Assembly: GCA_026421135.1 (NCBI GenBank)
Contig: JAPKCR010000106.1
Coordinates: 1 to 7,014 of the forward strand
DNA: 7,014 nucleotides
Direction of reading: 5' to 3'
From: Sulfitobacter sp.
GTDB taxonomy: Bacteria > Pseudomonadota > Alphaproteobacteria > Rhodobacterales > Rhodobacteraceae
Numbering within the stretch: the first letter of the stretch is position 1; each line of letters begins with the position of its first letter. The notes under the pieces were generated by a model that was not told the DNA's origin, did no database searches, and worked only from the letters and a program-made list of their open reading frames with translations. Positions 5,804 to 7,014 of the stretch are shown here, in pieces. Made by a program: the position numbers and the translations under genes.

Positions 5804-7014
5804 ATGGAAAATAAAATCAAATTGGATCCGGCAGGCGTCTGGAAAAAGCGCGTTGTCGGCATGCTTGCAGGTACCCTGACGATTGTCTCGGTCGCGCAAG
5901 CCGCCGATATTCCGTCACGTCTTGGCTATTCGTATTACACCGAGCAGTTTCTGGCCCTCGTCCTTGGCCTAAGTCTTGCGATCATTTTCCTCGTATCGGG
6001 CCGTAGCGAGAAGAGCGAGGGGAGCATAGGCGCTGTTCGAATGGTAGACTGGTTTCTATCCGCTGCGGGCCTGTGTCTTTCTCTATATGTTGCCGCCGCT
6101 TATCCTAGCCTCGTTGGGCGCGCGATGAGCTTGCCTTGGGATGCCCTCATCGTGGGGTCGCTGATGTTCATTCTGCTGCTCGACGGGTTGCGGCGCGCGG
6201 TTGGCTGGACCTTGGTGATCGTTGTTCTGCTGATTGTCGGCTACGGAATGATTGGGCATCTTGTGCCTGGCGCACTGCAAACCCGCGAAGTCGCCCCGCC
6301 GCGTCTTGCCGTGTACCTTGCATTCGACCCCAACGGATTGCTTGGGCTTACATTGAATGTCGCCGCAACAGTGGTGGTTGCCTTTGTTTTCTTTGGTCAG
6401 TTGTTGCTGCGTTCGGGCGGTGCCGATTTCTTCAACGACATTGCAATGGCAACCATGGGGCGTAAACGCGGTGGCGCGGCTAAAATTTCAATCGTGGCCT
6501 CCGGCCTGTTCGGCTCGATTTCAGGTGTCGTTGTCTCCAATATCGTGGCCACAGGCGTGGTCACAATCCGGCTGATGGTGCAGTCGGGCTTTCGCAGGAC
6601 CACCGCCGCCGCAGTCGAGGCGGTCGCTTCCACTGGCGGTCAGATAGCACCGCCGGTCATGGGGGCTGTCGCGTTTCTGATGGCCGACATTCTGCAAAAG
6701 CCCTATTCCGAGATCGTCGTCGCCGCCATTGTTCCCGCACTCCTTTATTATGTCGCGCTATTTGTGCAGGCAGACCTGCAAGCGGCGAAACAGAATATTA
6801 AACCTCTGGACGTCGAGGATATTCCTGCAGTTGGGTCGGTGATGTCTCGCGGTTGGGTGTTCATCCTGCCTTTTGCGGCAATCGTCGCCGCGCTATTTTG
6901 GTTTAATCAACGCGCTGAAACCGCAGCCCTTTGGGGCGCAGGCGCTGCAGTGCTTATCGGGCTCACTGTGGGATACGGTAAAACCCATATGCGTCTGGCT
7001 GATCTTTGGCCTGC
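5804..7014 (+). CDS. TRAP transporter fused permease (DctQM-type), 3' end outside window
   Basis: The frame is open from ATG 5804 to the window end: 403 codons of a protein that in this family usually has about 600-700. It would be the inner-membrane, ion-coupled permease partner of the TAXI binding protein. The N-terminal part (about residues 14-145) contains several hydrophobic helices matching the small DctQ-like unit, with loops such as GRSEKSEGSIGAVRMVD. The DctM-like part follows, with the family core GLFGSISGVVVSNIVATG (234-251) and AAAVEAVASTGGQIAPPVMG (268-287), the hairpin and substrate-gate region of TRAP permeases. Fused QM permeases are normally paired with TAXI-type binding proteins, as here. 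GAGGA (5792-5796) lies 7 bases before the ATG. It is 67 bp from the binding-protein gene, with a strong hairpin between. The missing part should hold the remaining DctM helices. Confidence 0.92.
   Translation, partial: MENKIKLDPAGVWKKRVVGMLAGTLTIVSVAQAADIPSRLGYSYYTEQFLALVLGLSLAIIFLVSGRSEKSEGSIGAVRMVDWFLSAAGLCLSLYVAAAYPSLVGRAMSLPWDALIVGSLMFILLLDGLRRAVGWTLVIVVLLIVGYGMIGHLVPGALQTREVAPPRLAVYLAFDPNGLLGLTLNVAATVVVAFVFFGQLLLRSGGADFFNDIAMATMGRKRGGAAKISIVASGLFGSISGVVVSNIVATGVVTIRLMVQSGFRRTTAAAVEAVASTGGQIAPPVMGAVAFLMADILQKPYSEIVVAAIVPALLYYVALFVQADLQAAKQNIKPLDVEDIPAVGSVMSRGWVFILPFAAIVAALFWFNQRAETAALWGAGAAVLIGLTVGYGKTHMRLADLWP

Noticed and set aside
5239..5862. 207-codon minus-strand open frame opposite the binding protein
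   Set aside because: It is antisense to a well-supported gene, spans the intercistronic hairpin and the permease start, and has no domain signature.

Overview
The window looks like a piece of an alphaproteobacterial, probably Rhodobacteraceae-like, chromosome or plasmid. This rests on moderately high GC, a TAXI-type TRAP transporter, and the general look of the proteins. The taxonomic guess is inference, because no rRNA or marker gene is present.

Layout: Positions 1-579 hold no gene I can support. This stretch is broken by stops in all frames and may be an old mobile-element or pseudogene remnant. A leftward pair follows: a small hotdog-fold acyl-CoA thioesterase (1361-1768) whose last 8 bases overlap the start of an IclR-family regulator (580-1368). 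An 87-bp divergent intergenic region with nested palindromes separates it from a rightward set of at least four genes. These are a salicylyl-CoA/anthraniloyl-CoA-type FAD monooxygenase (1856-2998), a benzoate-CoA-ligase-family enzyme (3087-4730), a TAXI solute-binding protein with a signal peptide (4768-5736), and a fused TRAP permease (5804 onward). The permease runs off the right edge. All rightward gaps are short (88, 37 and 67 bp) and each gene has its own ribosome binding site. I see no convincing intrinsic terminator between them, so they are probably one operon.

How they may work together: the TRAP transporter would take up an aromatic acid and the ligase would make its CoA thioester. 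The flavin monooxygenase would hydroxylate the ring of the thioester, and the thioesterase would release the free hydroxylated acid. The IclR regulator would read the substrate or product and control both transcripts from the shared intergenic region. The best-fitting known route is salicylate to salicylyl-CoA to gentisyl-CoA to gentisate. Anthranilate or another ortho-substituted benzoate is an equally open alternative. The families are read from sequence motifs; the exact substrate and the pathway assignment are inference. No ring-cleavage enzyme lies in the window, so one would be expected nearby or elsewhere.
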